This document shows, piece after piece, positions 1 to 8,412 of a DNA stretch of 64,000 nt. The position numbers and the translations under genes are program-made. How positions within the stretch are numbered: position 1 is the stretch's first letter; the number at the start of each line of letters is the position of its first letter. The stretch is from CAVSRC01 sp963732845 (lineage in GTDB: Bacteria; Pseudomonadota; Alphaproteobacteria; Rhizobiales; Kaistiaceae). Under the pieces are notes generated by a model that searched no databases, had not been told where the DNA came from, and worked only from the letters and a program-made list of their open reading frames with translations. The stretch is taken from assembly GCA_963732845.1 (NCBI GenBank), contig CAVTBE010000016.1, positions 145,313-209,312 on the forward strand. The letters are read 5' to 3'.

Positions 1-176
1 AGCATGTCCTTGATCAGGTAGATGCGGCCGCGCGGGCTGTCGAGCTCGTCGCCGAGGAGCAGATAGGTCGGGCAGGTCGCCGTGCAGAAGCCGCAATGGA
101 CGCAGGAACGGAGGATCTTCTCCGAATTGGCGACGTCGGGATCGGCAAGCTGGGCAAGGGTGAAGCTGGTCTGCAT
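1..176 (-). CDS. glcF: Glycolate oxidase iron-sulfur subunit (N-terminal part)
   Basis: Only the first 58 or so residues are in the window; the gene runs off the left edge. The visible part carries a ferredoxin-type cluster motif (CVHCGFCTATCP), as expected for GlcF. This subunit passes electrons from the flavin subunits GlcD/GlcE of membrane-associated glycolate oxidase (glycolate to glyoxylate). ATG at 174-176 lies 3 bases after the GlcE stop, so the two are cotranscribed on the minus strand. The assignment rests on the motif plus the glcE/glcD neighbours. Confidence 0.93.
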   Translation of the reverse strand, partial: MQTSFTLAQLADPDVANSEKILRSCVHCGFCTATCPTYLLLGDELDSPRGRIYLIKDM

Positions 177-179
177 GGC

Positions 180-1367
180 TCACACCCCCGGATAGATGCG
201 GCCGGGATTGAGGATGCCGGCGGGATCGAAGCTCTCCTTGAGCTTGCGGGTGAGCGCCATCAGCGGTTCGGGCAGCGGCTGGAAGACATCGACGGCGTTG
301 CGCACGTCGTCGGGGGCGCGCACCAGCGTGGCATGGCCGCCAACCGCGGCGACCGCGGAGCGGATCGCCTCAGCGCCGACATCCGGCCCGTCACCACCGG
401 CGATCCACACGAGGCCCCCACCCCAGTCGTAGAGGGCGCGGCAGGCGAAGGCGCGATGCAGCGTCTCGACCAGCGCGGGTGCCGCACCCGGCTTCACCGA
501 CAGGCGCCAGACCGGACCATCGGCCGGCGCCTCGAGCGCCTCGACATCGCGGATGGTGCGCCACAGCGCGGCCGACTGCCCGGCATCGAGCAGGGCAGCG
601 CCGGCGAACGGCCCCGGCAGTGTCCGCATCCGTGTCGCGCGATCGGCGACCGAGGCGGCGAAGCCCTCCAGGCGGATGCAGGTGCGCCCCGGCCGCCGGC
701 TGGTGAAGGGCATGTGGGCGGCGCCGGTGACCGAGAACGGCGTGCCGAGCGCCGCCGAGAGCGCGGCGATGGCGGCGGCATCGTCGAGGCCCTCGATCAC
801 CAGCGTCGCCTCGGTCTCGGGCGCCGGGAGCACCTTGAAGGTGACCTCAGAGAGTACGGCCAGCGTGCCGTAGGAGCCGGCGAGGAACTTGACCAGATCG
901 TAGCCGGTGACGTTCTTCATCACCCGCCCGCCGGACTTCACGATCTCGCCGCGGCCGTTGACGGCGCGCAGCCCGATGAGCCCGTCGCGGGCGGCGCCGG
1001 CAAGGATGCGGCGCGGGCCGGAAAGGTTGGCGGCGGCGACGGCGCCGATGGTGGGTTCGCCGGTGGAGCCGTAGAGGGCACGATGGTCGGGCGGCTCGAA
1101 GGTCAGGCGCTGGCCGTTTTCGGCAAGCAGCGCCTCGATCTCGGCAAGCGGCGTGCCGGCCCTGGCGGAAATGACCAGTTCGGTCGGCTCGTAGAGGGTG
1201 ACACCGCGCAGTTCGGCCGTGGACAGCGCCGCGGCGGCCTGCACCGGGCGGCCGAGGCCGGAGCGCGTGCCGCCACCCGCGATCGCCAGCGGCGTCTGCC
1301 GGCCGGCGGCTACGGCGACGATGTCGGCAATCTCGCTCTCGTCAATCGGAGTTAAGGGTTCACTCAC
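180..1367 (-). CDS. glcE: Glycolate oxidase FAD-binding subunit GlcE
   Basis: 395-aa protein of the FAD-linked oxidase family. The PP-loop-like segment GGGTRSGLG (about residues 30-40) and the short overall length fit GlcE rather than GlcD (about 480 aa). GlcE partners GlcD and GlcF in glycolate oxidation. The open frame extends upstream to 1436, but the conserved N-terminus begins at a GTG (1365-1367) giving VSEPLTPIDES, with a GGAGGG about 12 bases upstream. I chose that start. It is followed immediately by glcF. Confidence 0.92.
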   Translation of the reverse strand: MSEPLTPIDESEIADIVAVAAGRQTPLAIAGGGTRSGLGRPVQAAAALSTAELRGVTLYEPTELVISARAGTPLAEIEALLAENGQRLTFEPPDHRALYGSTGEPTIGAVAAANLSGPRRILAGAARDGLIGLRAVNGRGEIVKSGGRVMKNVTGYDLVKFLAGSYGTLAVLSEVTFKVLPAPETEATLVIEGLDDAAAIAALSAALGTPFSVTGAAHMPFTSRRPGRTCIRLEGFAASVADRATRMRTLPGPFAGAALLDAGQSAALWRTIRDVEALEAPADGPVWRLSVKPGAAPALVETLHRAFACRALYDWGGGLVWIAGGDGPDVGAEAIRSAVAAVGGHATLVRAPDDVRNAVDVFQPLPEPLMALTRKLKESFDPAGILNPGRIYPGV

Positions 1368-1475
1368 GCCCCGACAGTCCCTCCACCGGTACCGCTTTCG
1401 GCACGGGAGCTTTCGCTCTCTGCGGCCGCTAAGCAATAGCCGCCGGAGGAAGCCGAGGAAAGGCTGGCATTGGCG

Positions 1476-1640
1476 TCAGGCGAGAAGCGTCGCCGCCCAG
1501 GTGCCGATGAGATAGGGCCAGATGACGATGGCGAAGACGCCCTGCCAGAAGCCGAGCTTGAGGAAGCCGATGGTGAAAAGCCAGCCGGCGGCCCAGATCA
1601 GGCCGAAGCACGAGTGCTGTTCGATACGGATCTTGTCCAT
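1476..1640 (-). CDS. Small integral membrane protein (54 aa)
   Basis: A 54-codon ORF starting ATG (1638-1640) and ending TGA. The protein starts MDKIRIEQHSCFGLIWAAGW and is strongly hydrophobic, with two likely helices (about residues 12-28 and 32-50) separated by a short GFW turn. It lies between glcD and glcE on the same strand, 108 bases before glcE. The composition and its position inside the glycolate oxidase locus support a real gene. Function unknown; I do not recognise a named family. Confidence 0.65.
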   Translation of the reverse strand: MDKIRIEQHSCFGLIWAAGWLFTIGFLKLGFWQGVFAIVIWPYLIGTWAATLLA

Positions 1641-1779
1641 GCTGTCAGCATTCCGGGTCTGCTGACCGCTGCCTTGATGCGGCTCAAATCTGGGACGCTT
1701 CCACCTCCTGCCACAAGGCTGTCAGGAGGGCCACGCTAGGGTGCCCGCGAATCAGGCCGATAGAGCGGAGGACGAGACG

Positions 1780-2148
1780 GTGATCATCAAGGGAAGCTGC
1801 CACTGCAAGGCGACGCAATTCGAGGTGAGCGCGGCGCCGGAAAGCGTCACCGCCTGCACCTGCTCGTTCTGCTCCAAGCGCGGGGCGCTGTGGGCCTACT
1901 ACACGCCGAAGGACTTCCGGCTGACGACGGCGCGCGACCGCGTCGCCACCTATCAGTGGGGCACTTATACGAACCAGCATCACTACTGCCCGATCTGCGG
2001 CTGCGGCACTTATTCGGAATCGCCCGACTGGTCGACCGGCAAGCCGGACTTCGACAATCCCAGGATCGGCGTCAACGCCCGTCTGTTCGACGATTTCGAT
2101 CTCGCTTCGGTCGAGCACAAGGAGATCGACGGGAAGAATCTGTGGTGA
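1780..2148 (+). CDS. GFA family (glutathione-dependent formaldehyde-activating/CENP-V) protein
   Basis: 122-aa protein with the zinc-binding cysteine pattern of the GFA fold: GSCHCKATQF near the N-terminus, CTCSFC about 25 residues later and CPICGCGTYS at about residue 77. GFA-fold proteins bind zinc; most, probably including this one, are not demonstrated formaldehyde enzymes. The frame is open from a GTG at 1741, but the GTG at 1780 has GGAGG 8 bases upstream and starts just before the conserved domain, so it is preferred. It is on the opposite strand between glcD and the small membrane ORF. Confidence 0.85.
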   Translation: MIIKGSCHCKATQFEVSAAPESVTACTCSFCSKRGALWAYYTPKDFRLTTARDRVATYQWGTYTNQHHYCPICGCGTYSESPDWSTGKPDFDNPRIGVNARLFDDFDLASVEHKEIDGKNLW

Positions 2149-2186
2149 GGTGTGCGCGTCTGCCGCGCCTCGAACCATGAGGCCCG

Positions 2187-2223
2187 ATCCTTCGAGGCTC
2201 GCCTGCGGCGGGCTCCTCAGGAT
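2187..2223. repeat. REP-like imperfect palindrome
   Basis: Between the convergent GFA and glcD ends sits an imperfect inverted repeat. The left arm begins ATCCTTCGAGGCTCGCC; the right arm is GGCGGGCTCCTCAGGAT, with a TGC loop. The CCTTCGAGGC...GCTCCTCAGGATGA arrangement is the type of short intergenic palindrome dispersed in many Rhizobiales genomes. It could act as a bidirectional terminator or mRNA 3'-end stabiliser. Identity as a family member is from memory of such elements, not from a search. Confidence 0.6.
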
Positions 2224-2252
2224 GATGAGGACGCGGGATGGGGCGGCCGCGC

Positions 2253-3704
2253 CTAAGCCGCCGGCTTTACGCGCTCGGGCCGGCCGTCGAGCGGGAAGAC
2301 CTTGGCCGGATTGAGCAGCCAGCCCGGATCGAAGACGCTCTTCACCCGCATCTGCTGGGCAAGGTCCACGGCCGAGAACTGCACCGTCATCAGGTCGCGC
2401 TTCTCGATGCCGACGCCGTGCTCGCCGGTCAGGCAGCCGCCGACCTCGACGCAGAGTTTCAGCACGTCGGCGCCGGCAGCTTCCGCCTTCTCTATGTCGC
2501 CCGGCTTGTTGGCATCGTAGAGGATCAGCGGGTGCAGGTTGCCGTCGCCGGCGTGGAAGATGTTGGTGACGGCGAGCCCGTAGCCGGCGCAGATCTCGCC
2601 GACGCGGGTGAGAACCTCGGGCAGGCGTCCGGTCGGGATGACGCCGTCCATGCACAGATAATCGGCGATCTGGCCCATGGCGCCGAAGGCGGCCTTGCGT
2701 CCCTTCCAGATGGCGGCGCTCTCGGCCTCCGACTGCGACACGCGCACGACCTCAGGGCTGAAGGCTTCGGCGACCGTCTTGATGCGGGCGATCAGGTCGG
2801 CGATTTCGGCCTCCGAGCCCTCGACCTCGATGATGAGCAGCGCTTCGACATCGAGCGGATAGCCGGCATGGGCGAAGTTCTCGCAGGCCTTGATCGCCGG
2901 CCCGTCCATATATTCGATCGCCACCGGAACGATGCCTGAGGCGATGATGGCGGCAACGCAGCCGCCGGCGGCCTCGGCACTGGCAAAGCCCATCAGCATC
3001 GGCCGGGCGCCTTCGGCCGCGCGCAGGATGCGCACGGTCACCTCGGTGACGACGCCGAGCTGGCCCTCGGAGCCGACGACAAGGCCGAGCAGGTCGTAGC
3101 CCGGCGCATCGAGATGGGCGCCGCCGATGTCGACCACCGTGCCGTCGATCAGCACCATCTTCAGCCCAAGCACATTGTTGGTGGTGACGCCGTATTTGAG
3201 GCAGTGGGCGCCGCCGGAATTCATGGCGACGTTGCCGGCGATGGTGCAGGCAAGCTGGCTCGACGGGTCGGGGGCGTAGAAGAAGCCCTTGTGGGCGACG
3301 GCGTTGGAGATGTTGATGTTGGTGACGCCGGCTTCCACGGTCGCCACGCGGTTGTCGTAGTCGATGGAAAGGATGCGGTTCATGCGTGCCAGGCCGAGGA
3401 CGACCGCATCGCGTGAGGGCAGCGCGCCGCCGGACAGCGAGGTGCCGGCGCCGCGGGCGACCACCTTGACGCCCTCCCGGCCGAGATATTTCAGCACCGC
3501 CGAGACCTGGCTGGTGGAGGCCGGCAGGACGACGGCGAGCGGCACCGCGCGATAGGCGGTGAACGCGTCGGTCTCGTAGGCGCGGCGCTCGTCCTCTTCG
3601 GCGATGACCGCGTCGGTGCCGACGATGGCCACAAGTCCGGCGACGATGGTCTCACGGCGGGCGATCGTCCGCGCGTCGATGTCGGGCATGGCGATGGCGG
3701 TCAT
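2253..3704 (-). CDS. glcD: Glycolate oxidase FAD-linked subunit GlcD
   Basis: 483-aa FAD-linked oxidase of the GlcD/D-lactate dehydrogenase group. The FAD-binding loop ARGAGTSLSGGALP is at about residue 70. The C-terminal FAD-oxidase domain holds NIFHAGDGNLHP and TGEHGVGIEKRD, which supply conserved catalytic His/Glu residues. ATG at 3702-3704 has a strong GGGGAGGA 6-7 bases upstream; the longer open frame upstream is not needed. GlcD oxidises glycolate with GlcE/GlcF, which lie further along the same strand past a GFA gene on the other strand. Confidence 0.94.
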   Translation of the reverse strand: MTAIAMPDIDARTIARRETIVAGLVAIVGTDAVIAEEDERRAYETDAFTAYRAVPLAVVLPASTSQVSAVLKYLGREGVKVVARGAGTSLSGGALPSRDAVVLGLARMNRILSIDYDNRVATVEAGVTNINISNAVAHKGFFYAPDPSSQLACTIAGNVAMNSGGAHCLKYGVTTNNVLGLKMVLIDGTVVDIGGAHLDAPGYDLLGLVVGSEGQLGVVTEVTVRILRAAEGARPMLMGFASAEAAGGCVAAIIASGIVPVAIEYMDGPAIKACENFAHAGYPLDVEALLIIEVEGSEAEIADLIARIKTVAEAFSPEVVRVSQSEAESAAIWKGRKAAFGAMGQIADYLCMDGVIPTGRLPEVLTRVGEICAGYGLAVTNIFHAGDGNLHPLILYDANKPGDIEKAEAAGADVLKLCVEVGGCLTGEHGVGIEKRDLMTVQFSAVDLAQQMRVKSVFDPGWLLNPAKVFPLDGRPERVKPAA

Positions 3705-3843
3705 TGTCGTCCTCCCCTTGGGGCAACGAGCATAGCGCAAGGCGCACCCGCCCGGCAAAGCGACAGCATGCGTCAGTGTTGCTGGACCCTGCCTCCGCCT
3801 GCTATCGAACTGGCTCGCGGCTCCAGCGCGCCAAGGAACGAGA
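3705..3843. promoter_or_regulatory. Divergent promoter region glcD / lutA
   Basis: 139 bases separate the divergent start codons of glcD and lutA, so promoters for both the glycolate oxidase and lactate-utilisation genes must lie here or nearby. I see no confident -35/-10 pair or operator. No LldR/GlcC-type regulator is adjacent in the window. Confidence 0.4.
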
Positions 3844-4620
3844 ATGCCGGAAACACAAGGCAAACCGCGGGTCGGCCTCTTCGTTACCTGCCTCGTCGAC
3901 CTGTTTCGTCCGACCGTCGGCTTCGCCGCGGTGAAGCTGCTGGAGGCGGCCGGCTGCACGGTCGAGGTGCCGACGGCGCAGACCTGCTGCGGCCAGCCGG
4001 CCTACAATTCCGGCGACCGCAAGGATACCCGCGCCATCGCCGAGCAGGTGATCGCCGCCTTCGCGGCGTACGACTATGTGGTAGCGCCCTCCGGCTCCTG
4101 TGCCGGCATGCTCAAGGTCCACTATCCGACGCTGTTTGCCGGCGACGCCGCCTGGGAGCCGCGCGTGCAGGCCTTCTCGGCAAAGGTGTTCGAGCTGACC
4201 AGCTTCCTGGTCGACGTGCGCGGCATGACACAAGTCGATGCGACCTTTGACGCCACGGTGACCTATCACGATTCCTGCGCCGGCCTGCGCGAGCTCGGCG
4301 TGCGCGAGCAACCGCGCAAGCTGCTCGCCTCGGTCGCCGGGCTGACCATGAAGACTCTCGGGGAGGCCGATGCCTGCTGCGGCTTCGGCGGCACCTTCTG
4401 CGTGAAATATCCCGACATCTCCAACGGCATCGTCGAGAAGAAGGCCGAGCGAATCGTCGAGACCGGCGCCGGCACGCTGCTTGCCGGCGATCTCGGCTGT
4501 CTGATGAACATGGCCGGCAAGCTTCAGCGGCAGGGACAGCCGGTCGCCGCCCGTCACGTCGCCGAGGTGCTCGCCGGCATGACCGACGAAGTTCCCCCGA
4601 TCGGCGAGGCGCAGGGCTGA
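3844..4620 (+). CDS. lutA: Lactate utilization protein A (cysteine-rich CCG-domain protein)
   Basis: 258-aa protein with two cysteine-rich (CCG) domains: TCCGQPAYNSGD at about residue 49 and DACCGFGGTFCVKYPD at about residue 177. It is related to heterodisulfide reductase and GlcF C-terminal domains. LutABC (LldEFG) oxidises L-lactate to pyruvate, and LutA is its electron-carrier subunit. Its stop overlaps the lutB ATG by one base (TGATG), indicating translational coupling. The glycolate oxidase genes are divergent from it. Confidence 0.92.
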   Translation: MPETQGKPRVGLFVTCLVDLFRPTVGFAAVKLLEAAGCTVEVPTAQTCCGQPAYNSGDRKDTRAIAEQVIAAFAAYDYVVAPSGSCAGMLKVHYPTLFAGDAAWEPRVQAFSAKVFELTSFLVDVRGMTQVDATFDATVTYHDSCAGLRELGVREQPRKLLASVAGLTMKTLGEADACCGFGGTFCVKYPDISNGIVEKKAERIVETGAGTLLAGDLGCLMNMAGKLQRQGQPVAARHVAEVLAGMTDEVPPIGEAQG

Positions 4621-6041
4621 TGCACGCCACCTCCCCCGCCTTCAAGCAGAACGCACGGGCCGCGCTCGACGACCCCCAGCTGCAGAAGACGCTCGGCCTG
4701 GTGCGCGGCAACTTCGTCAACAAGCGCCAGGATTCGGTCAACGCGCTGCCCGAATTCGAGGCGCTGCGCGAGAGCGCCCGGGACATCAAGAACCACACGC
4801 TGGCCCATCTTGACCTCTACCTCGAAGCCTTTGAGGAGAAGGTCATCGAATCCGGCGGCGTGGTGCATTACGCCGAGACAGCCGCAGATGCCCGCGACAT
4901 CGTCTTGCGCATCTGCCAGACGGCCGGTGCCAGGACGGTCACCAAGGGCAAGTCGATGATCGCCGAAGAGGTCGCCCTCAACGATCACCTCGAAGCCAAC
5001 GGCATCCAGCCGGTGGAGACCGACCTCGGCGAATACATCATCCAGATCCGCCACGAACCGCCGAGCCACATCATCGCGCCGGCGGTGCACCTGACCAAGG
5101 CGCAGGTCGAAGCCGACTTCCGCCGGGTGCATACCGACCTGCCGGCCGACCGCGACCTTTCCGAGCCGACGGCGCTGCTGGCCGAAGCGCGCGGCATCCT
5201 GCGCCGGCGCTTTCTCGCTGCTGATGTCGGCATCACCGGTGCGAACTTCCTGGTCGCCGAGACCGGCACCGCGGTGATCGTCACCAATGAAGGCAATGGC
5301 GACCTCACGCAGACCCTGCCGCGGGTGCACATCGTGCTCACCTCGCTGGAGAAGATCACGCCGACGCTCGCCGATGTCAGCCAGATTCTGCGCCTGCTCT
5401 CCCGTTCGGCCACCGGCCAGGACATGTCGGTCTACACCACCTTCTCGACCGGCCCGCGGCGCCCGGGCGACCCCGACGGCCCGGAGGAATTCCACGTCGT
5501 CATCCTCGACAATGGCCGCTCGGCGATGCTCGGCACCCAGTTCCAGGACATGCTGCGCTGCATCCGCTGTGGCGCCTGCATCAACCACTGCCCGGTCTAT
5601 CAGGAGATCGGCGGCCACGCCTATGGCTGGGTCTATCCGGGGCCGATGGGCGCGGTGCTGACGCCCACCCTCATCGGCATCGACCAGGCCGGCCACCTGC
5701 CTAACGCCTCGACCTTCTGCGGGCGCTGCGAAAGCGTCTGCCCGATGATGATCCCGCTGCCCAACATGATGCGCCATTGGCGCGAGCGCGAGTTCGAGCG
5801 CCACCTGTCGCCGGCAACCTGGCGCTGGGGCCTCGGCGCGTGGGCATGGTTCGCGCGCCGGCCGCGCCTCTACCAGTTCGGCACGAAACTGGCGATGCGG
5901 GTGCTCGGCAATCTCGGGGCGCGGCGCGGCCGCTTCAGGAAGCTGCCGCTTGCCGGCGGCTGGACCAAATATCGCGACCTGCCGGCCCCGCAAGGGCAGA
6001 CCTTTCAGGAGATGTGGGCCGAGCGGAGGAAGGGCAGTTGA
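4620..6041 (+). CDS. lutB: Lactate utilization protein B (LUD domain, 2x[4Fe-4S])
   Basis: 473-aa protein. The N-terminal LUD domain spans about residues 70-300, followed by two ferredoxin motifs, CIRCGACINHCP (about 318) and CGRCESVCPMM (about 367), and a C-terminal tail typical of LutB/LldF. It is the iron-sulfur subunit of the LutABC L-lactate oxidation complex. It starts on the ATG overlapping the lutA stop, and its own stop overlaps the TTG start of lutC, so the three genes form a tight operon. Confidence 0.93.
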   Translation: MHATSPAFKQNARAALDDPQLQKTLGLVRGNFVNKRQDSVNALPEFEALRESARDIKNHTLAHLDLYLEAFEEKVIESGGVVHYAETAADARDIVLRICQTAGARTVTKGKSMIAEEVALNDHLEANGIQPVETDLGEYIIQIRHEPPSHIIAPAVHLTKAQVEADFRRVHTDLPADRDLSEPTALLAEARGILRRRFLAADVGITGANFLVAETGTAVIVTNEGNGDLTQTLPRVHIVLTSLEKITPTLADVSQILRLLSRSATGQDMSVYTTFSTGPRRPGDPDGPEEFHVVILDNGRSAMLGTQFQDMLRCIRCGACINHCPVYQEIGGHAYGWVYPGPMGAVLTPTLIGIDQAGHLPNASTFCGRCESVCPMMIPLPNMMRHWREREFERHLSPATWRWGLGAWAWFARRPRLYQFGTKLAMRVLGNLGARRGRFRKLPLAGGWTKYRDLPAPQGQTFQEMWAERRKGS

Positions 6042-6706
6042 GCGCGCGCGAAGCCGTCTTCGGCAAGATCCGCCGCTCGCTCGGCGTCAGCGGCGCGGAG
6101 CCTGCCCGCAACGCGACGGTCGACAACCGCCTGCGCACGCGGCCGCGCGGCATCATACCGGCGCGCGGGCAACTGCCCGACGAAGAAAGGCTGGCGCTGT
6201 TCGTGCGGATGGCCGAATCCTACGCGGCCACCGTGGCGCGCGTCGCCGGGAGCGCCGAGGTGCCGGCGGCGGTCGCCGAATTCCTGCGCCAGGGCAACCT
6301 GCCGGCGACGGTGCGCATGGGCGACGACCGGCGGCTGGCCGCCATGCCGTGGACGAGCACGCAGATCGAGATGACGCGCGGCCCCTCGGACGGCAGCGAC
6401 GCGATCTCGGTCGGCCATGCCTTCGCCGCCATCGCCGAATCCGGAACGCTGGTCATGACCTCCGGCGTGGACAATCCGACGACGCTCAACTTCCTGCCGG
6501 AGACGGCCGTCGTCGTCCTCGACGCGGCCGATGTCGCCGGCGACTACGAGACGGTGTGGAACCGCCTGCAACCGCCAGGCGGCGAGGGTCTGCTGCCGCG
6601 GACGGTCAATTTCATCACCGGCCCGTCGCGCTCCGCCGACATCGAGCAGACGCTGCTGCTCGGCGCCCATGGGCCACGCGCCCTGCACATCATCGTGGTG
6701 GGCTAG
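6038..6706 (+). CDS. lutC: Lactate utilization protein C (LUD domain)
   Basis: 222-aa LUD-domain protein, the third LutABC subunit. The motif SGTLVMTSGVDNPTTLNFLPE lies at about residues 130-150. The long open frame starts at 5777, inside lutB, but homology starts at SAREAVFGKIRR. The only fitting start is a TTG at 6038-6040 overlapping the lutB stop (TTGA), with GGAGGAAGGG about 5-10 bases before it. The stop shares the tetranucleotide CTAG with the stop of the convergent permease gene. Confidence 0.9.
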   Translation: MSAREAVFGKIRRSLGVSGAEPARNATVDNRLRTRPRGIIPARGQLPDEERLALFVRMAESYAATVARVAGSAEVPAAVAEFLRQGNLPATVRMGDDRRLAAMPWTSTQIEMTRGPSDGSDAISVGHAFAAIAESGTLVMTSGVDNPTTLNFLPETAVVVLDAADVAGDYETVWNRLQPPGGEGLLPRTVNFITGPSRSADIEQTLLLGAHGPRALHIIVVG

Positions 6707-7527
6707 CCGGTTCCTGCCCAGCCGTGCTGTTTGAGATAGCGCTCAAGCGCGCGGACCATCAGCGACAGGCCGACCGTCATCACCAGATAGAGGAAAGCGA
6801 CGACGTTGTAGGTCTGGAAGAACAGGAAGGTCGACGCCGAATAGACCTTGCCGATCTGCGTGATGTCCTGAACCCCGAGCGAGGAGACCAGCGCCGAATC
6901 CTTGATCATGGCGACGAAGTCGTTGCCGAGCGGCGGCAGCACGGTACGGAACGCCTGCGGGAAGACGACGAAGCGGAAGGTCAGCAGTCGCGACAAGCCG
7001 AGGGCATGGGCCCCCTCGACCTGCGCCTGCGGCACCGATTCGATGCCGGCGCGGAAGATCTCCGACAGGAAGGCCGAATAGCTGACGGTCAGCGCGAAGA
7101 TCGCCCGCGCCGTCATGTCGAAACCGCGCACGGTGAGCGGCGGCAGGAGGCCCCAGGCGATCGGCCAGGTGGCGAGCCAGTTCCATGCCGCCACCAGCGC
7201 CGGCGCGCCGACGAAGGCGACATAGAAGAGCAGCACCAGCACCGGCACGCCGCGGACGATCTCGACGTAGAAGGTCGCCACTTCGCGGATGAGGCGCGAG
7301 CGCGCGCCACGCCCGAGCGCCACCACAAGGCCGACGGCGGCGGCGCAGAGATAGGCGACCACCGACACCCAGACCGTGGTGAGGACGCCGTGGCTGAGCG
7401 CACGGAGAATCGTGCGGTAGTCGCCGTTGGCGACGAACAGCCAGCAGAGCAGCAGCCCGAGGAGGATCGCCGCGAGCAGCCAGAAGGGAAACTCGCGGCG
7501 CTGCGCCTTGCCGGTCGAGGCGTTCAA
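6703..7527 (-). CDS. Amino-acid ABC transporter permease (His/Glu/Gln type)
   Basis: Inner-membrane permease of about 274 aa with 5-6 predicted helices. The EAA-type cytoplasmic loop is present (VEGAHALGLSRLLTFR followed by FPQAFRTVLPPLGN, about residues 180-215). The frame is open far upstream, overlapping the SBP gene. I chose the TTG at 7525-7527 because it follows the SBP stop by about 22 bases and precedes the first hydrophobic helix; this start is uncertain. It follows the substrate-binding protein on the same strand. No ATPase gene is next to it. Confidence 0.88.
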   Translation of the reverse strand: MNASTGKAQRREFPFWLLAAILLGLLLCWLFVANGDYRTILRALSHGVLTTVWVSVVAYLCAAAVGLVVALGRGARSRLIREVATFYVEIVRGVPVLVLLFYVAFVGAPALVAAWNWLATWPIAWGLLPPLTVRGFDMTARAIFALTVSYSAFLSEIFRAGIESVPQAQVEGAHALGLSRLLTFRFVVFPQAFRTVLPPLGNDFVAMIKDSALVSSLGVQDITQIGKVYSASTFLFFQTYNVVAFLYLVMTVGLSLMVRALERYLKQHGWAGTG

Positions 7528-7549
7528 GGAACGATCGTTTCCGTCTGCG

Positions 7550-8338
7550 TCACTGCTGGTTGTTGTAGTCGTAGAACCACTTCTTGTTGAGCGCGTCGAG
7601 CGTACCGTCGTCCTGCATCGACTTGATCGCGGCGTTGACCGGGCCGACGAGATCGGAGCCCTTCTTGAAGATGAAGCCGAATTCGTCGTGGCCGATCGGA
7701 TCGCCGGCGATCTTGAACGAATTGGGCGAGGCGCCCATGTAGCCCGCGGCCGAGGCATTATCCATGAACACGGCATCGACGTCGCCGGCCTTCAAGGCCG
7801 CGACGGTTGCCCCGAAGGTGTCGAACAGCTTGATGCGCGGGCTTGGATTGCTGTCGTCGGTGCCGGTCACTTCGAGGGCGGTGTAGAAGTTGGTGGTTCC
7901 CGCCTGCGCGCCAATGAGGAAGTCGCCGGCGCCGAGCGACTTGGCGTCGGTGAAGCGCGTCTCGTCGGCACGCACCAGCATGAACTGCTGCGACACCATG
8001 TACGGAACCGAGAAGTCGACCTGCTTCTGGCGGTCGTCGGTGATGCTGATGCCGTCCATGCCGACGTCATAGAGCCCCTGCTGGACGCCCTGGATCATCG
8101 TGTCCCAGCTCGACAGCTTCCACTCGACCTTGAGGTTGAGCCGCCTGGCGATCTCGTTGAAGGCGTCGTATTCCCAGCCGATACCCTGGCCCGTCTTGGG
8201 GTCGGCGAAGTTGAGCGGCGTATAGGCGTTCTCGGTCACCGCGGCGACGCTCCGGCCGTTGAGGTCGGGCAGCGCGGCGGCGTGGGCGACACCCATGGTC
8301 GCGGCCACCGCCGCGGCGAGAATGGCAAACAATTTCAT
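7550..8338 (-). CDS. Amino-acid ABC transporter substrate-binding protein (family 3)
   Basis: 262-aa periplasmic protein. A signal peptide of about 20 residues (MKLFAILAAAVAATMGVAHA) precedes a family-3 solute-binding domain with the expected YTPLNFAD, MDGISITDDRQKQVDFSVPY and GDVDAVFMDN motifs. It probably captures a polar amino acid or derivative and delivers it to the permease encoded next. ATG at 8336-8338 has GAGGGGG about 8 bases upstream. The ligand cannot be told from sequence. Confidence 0.92.
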   Translation of the reverse strand: MKLFAILAAAVAATMGVAHAAALPDLNGRSVAAVTENAYTPLNFADPKTGQGIGWEYDAFNEIARRLNLKVEWKLSSWDTMIQGVQQGLYDVGMDGISITDDRQKQVDFSVPYMVSQQFMLVRADETRFTDAKSLGAGDFLIGAQAGTTNFYTALEVTGTDDSNPSPRIKLFDTFGATVAALKAGDVDAVFMDNASAAGYMGASPNSFKIAGDPIGHDEFGFIFKKGSDLVGPVNAAIKSMQDDGTLDALNKKWFYDYNNQQ

Positions 8339-8412
8339 CGACGTACCCCCTCAAGGATGCTGATCGAACCGTCATTCTACCCGTCCTTGCGGAAAAGGCC
8401 GAGCGAGGTCTT

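Noticed and set aside
96..1355. 419-codon ORF on plus opposite glcE
   Set aside because: Low-complexity Arg/Gly/Ala/Asp-rich translation opposite a clear FAD oxidase; a GC-driven shadow.
4554..5993. 479-codon minus ORF opposite lutB
   Set aside because: The plus frame has intact LUD and ferredoxin motifs; the minus frame has no recognisable domain.
5950..7590. 546-codon plus ORF across lutB, lutC and the permease
   Set aside because: Spans three real genes with arginine/histidine-rich nonsense composition.
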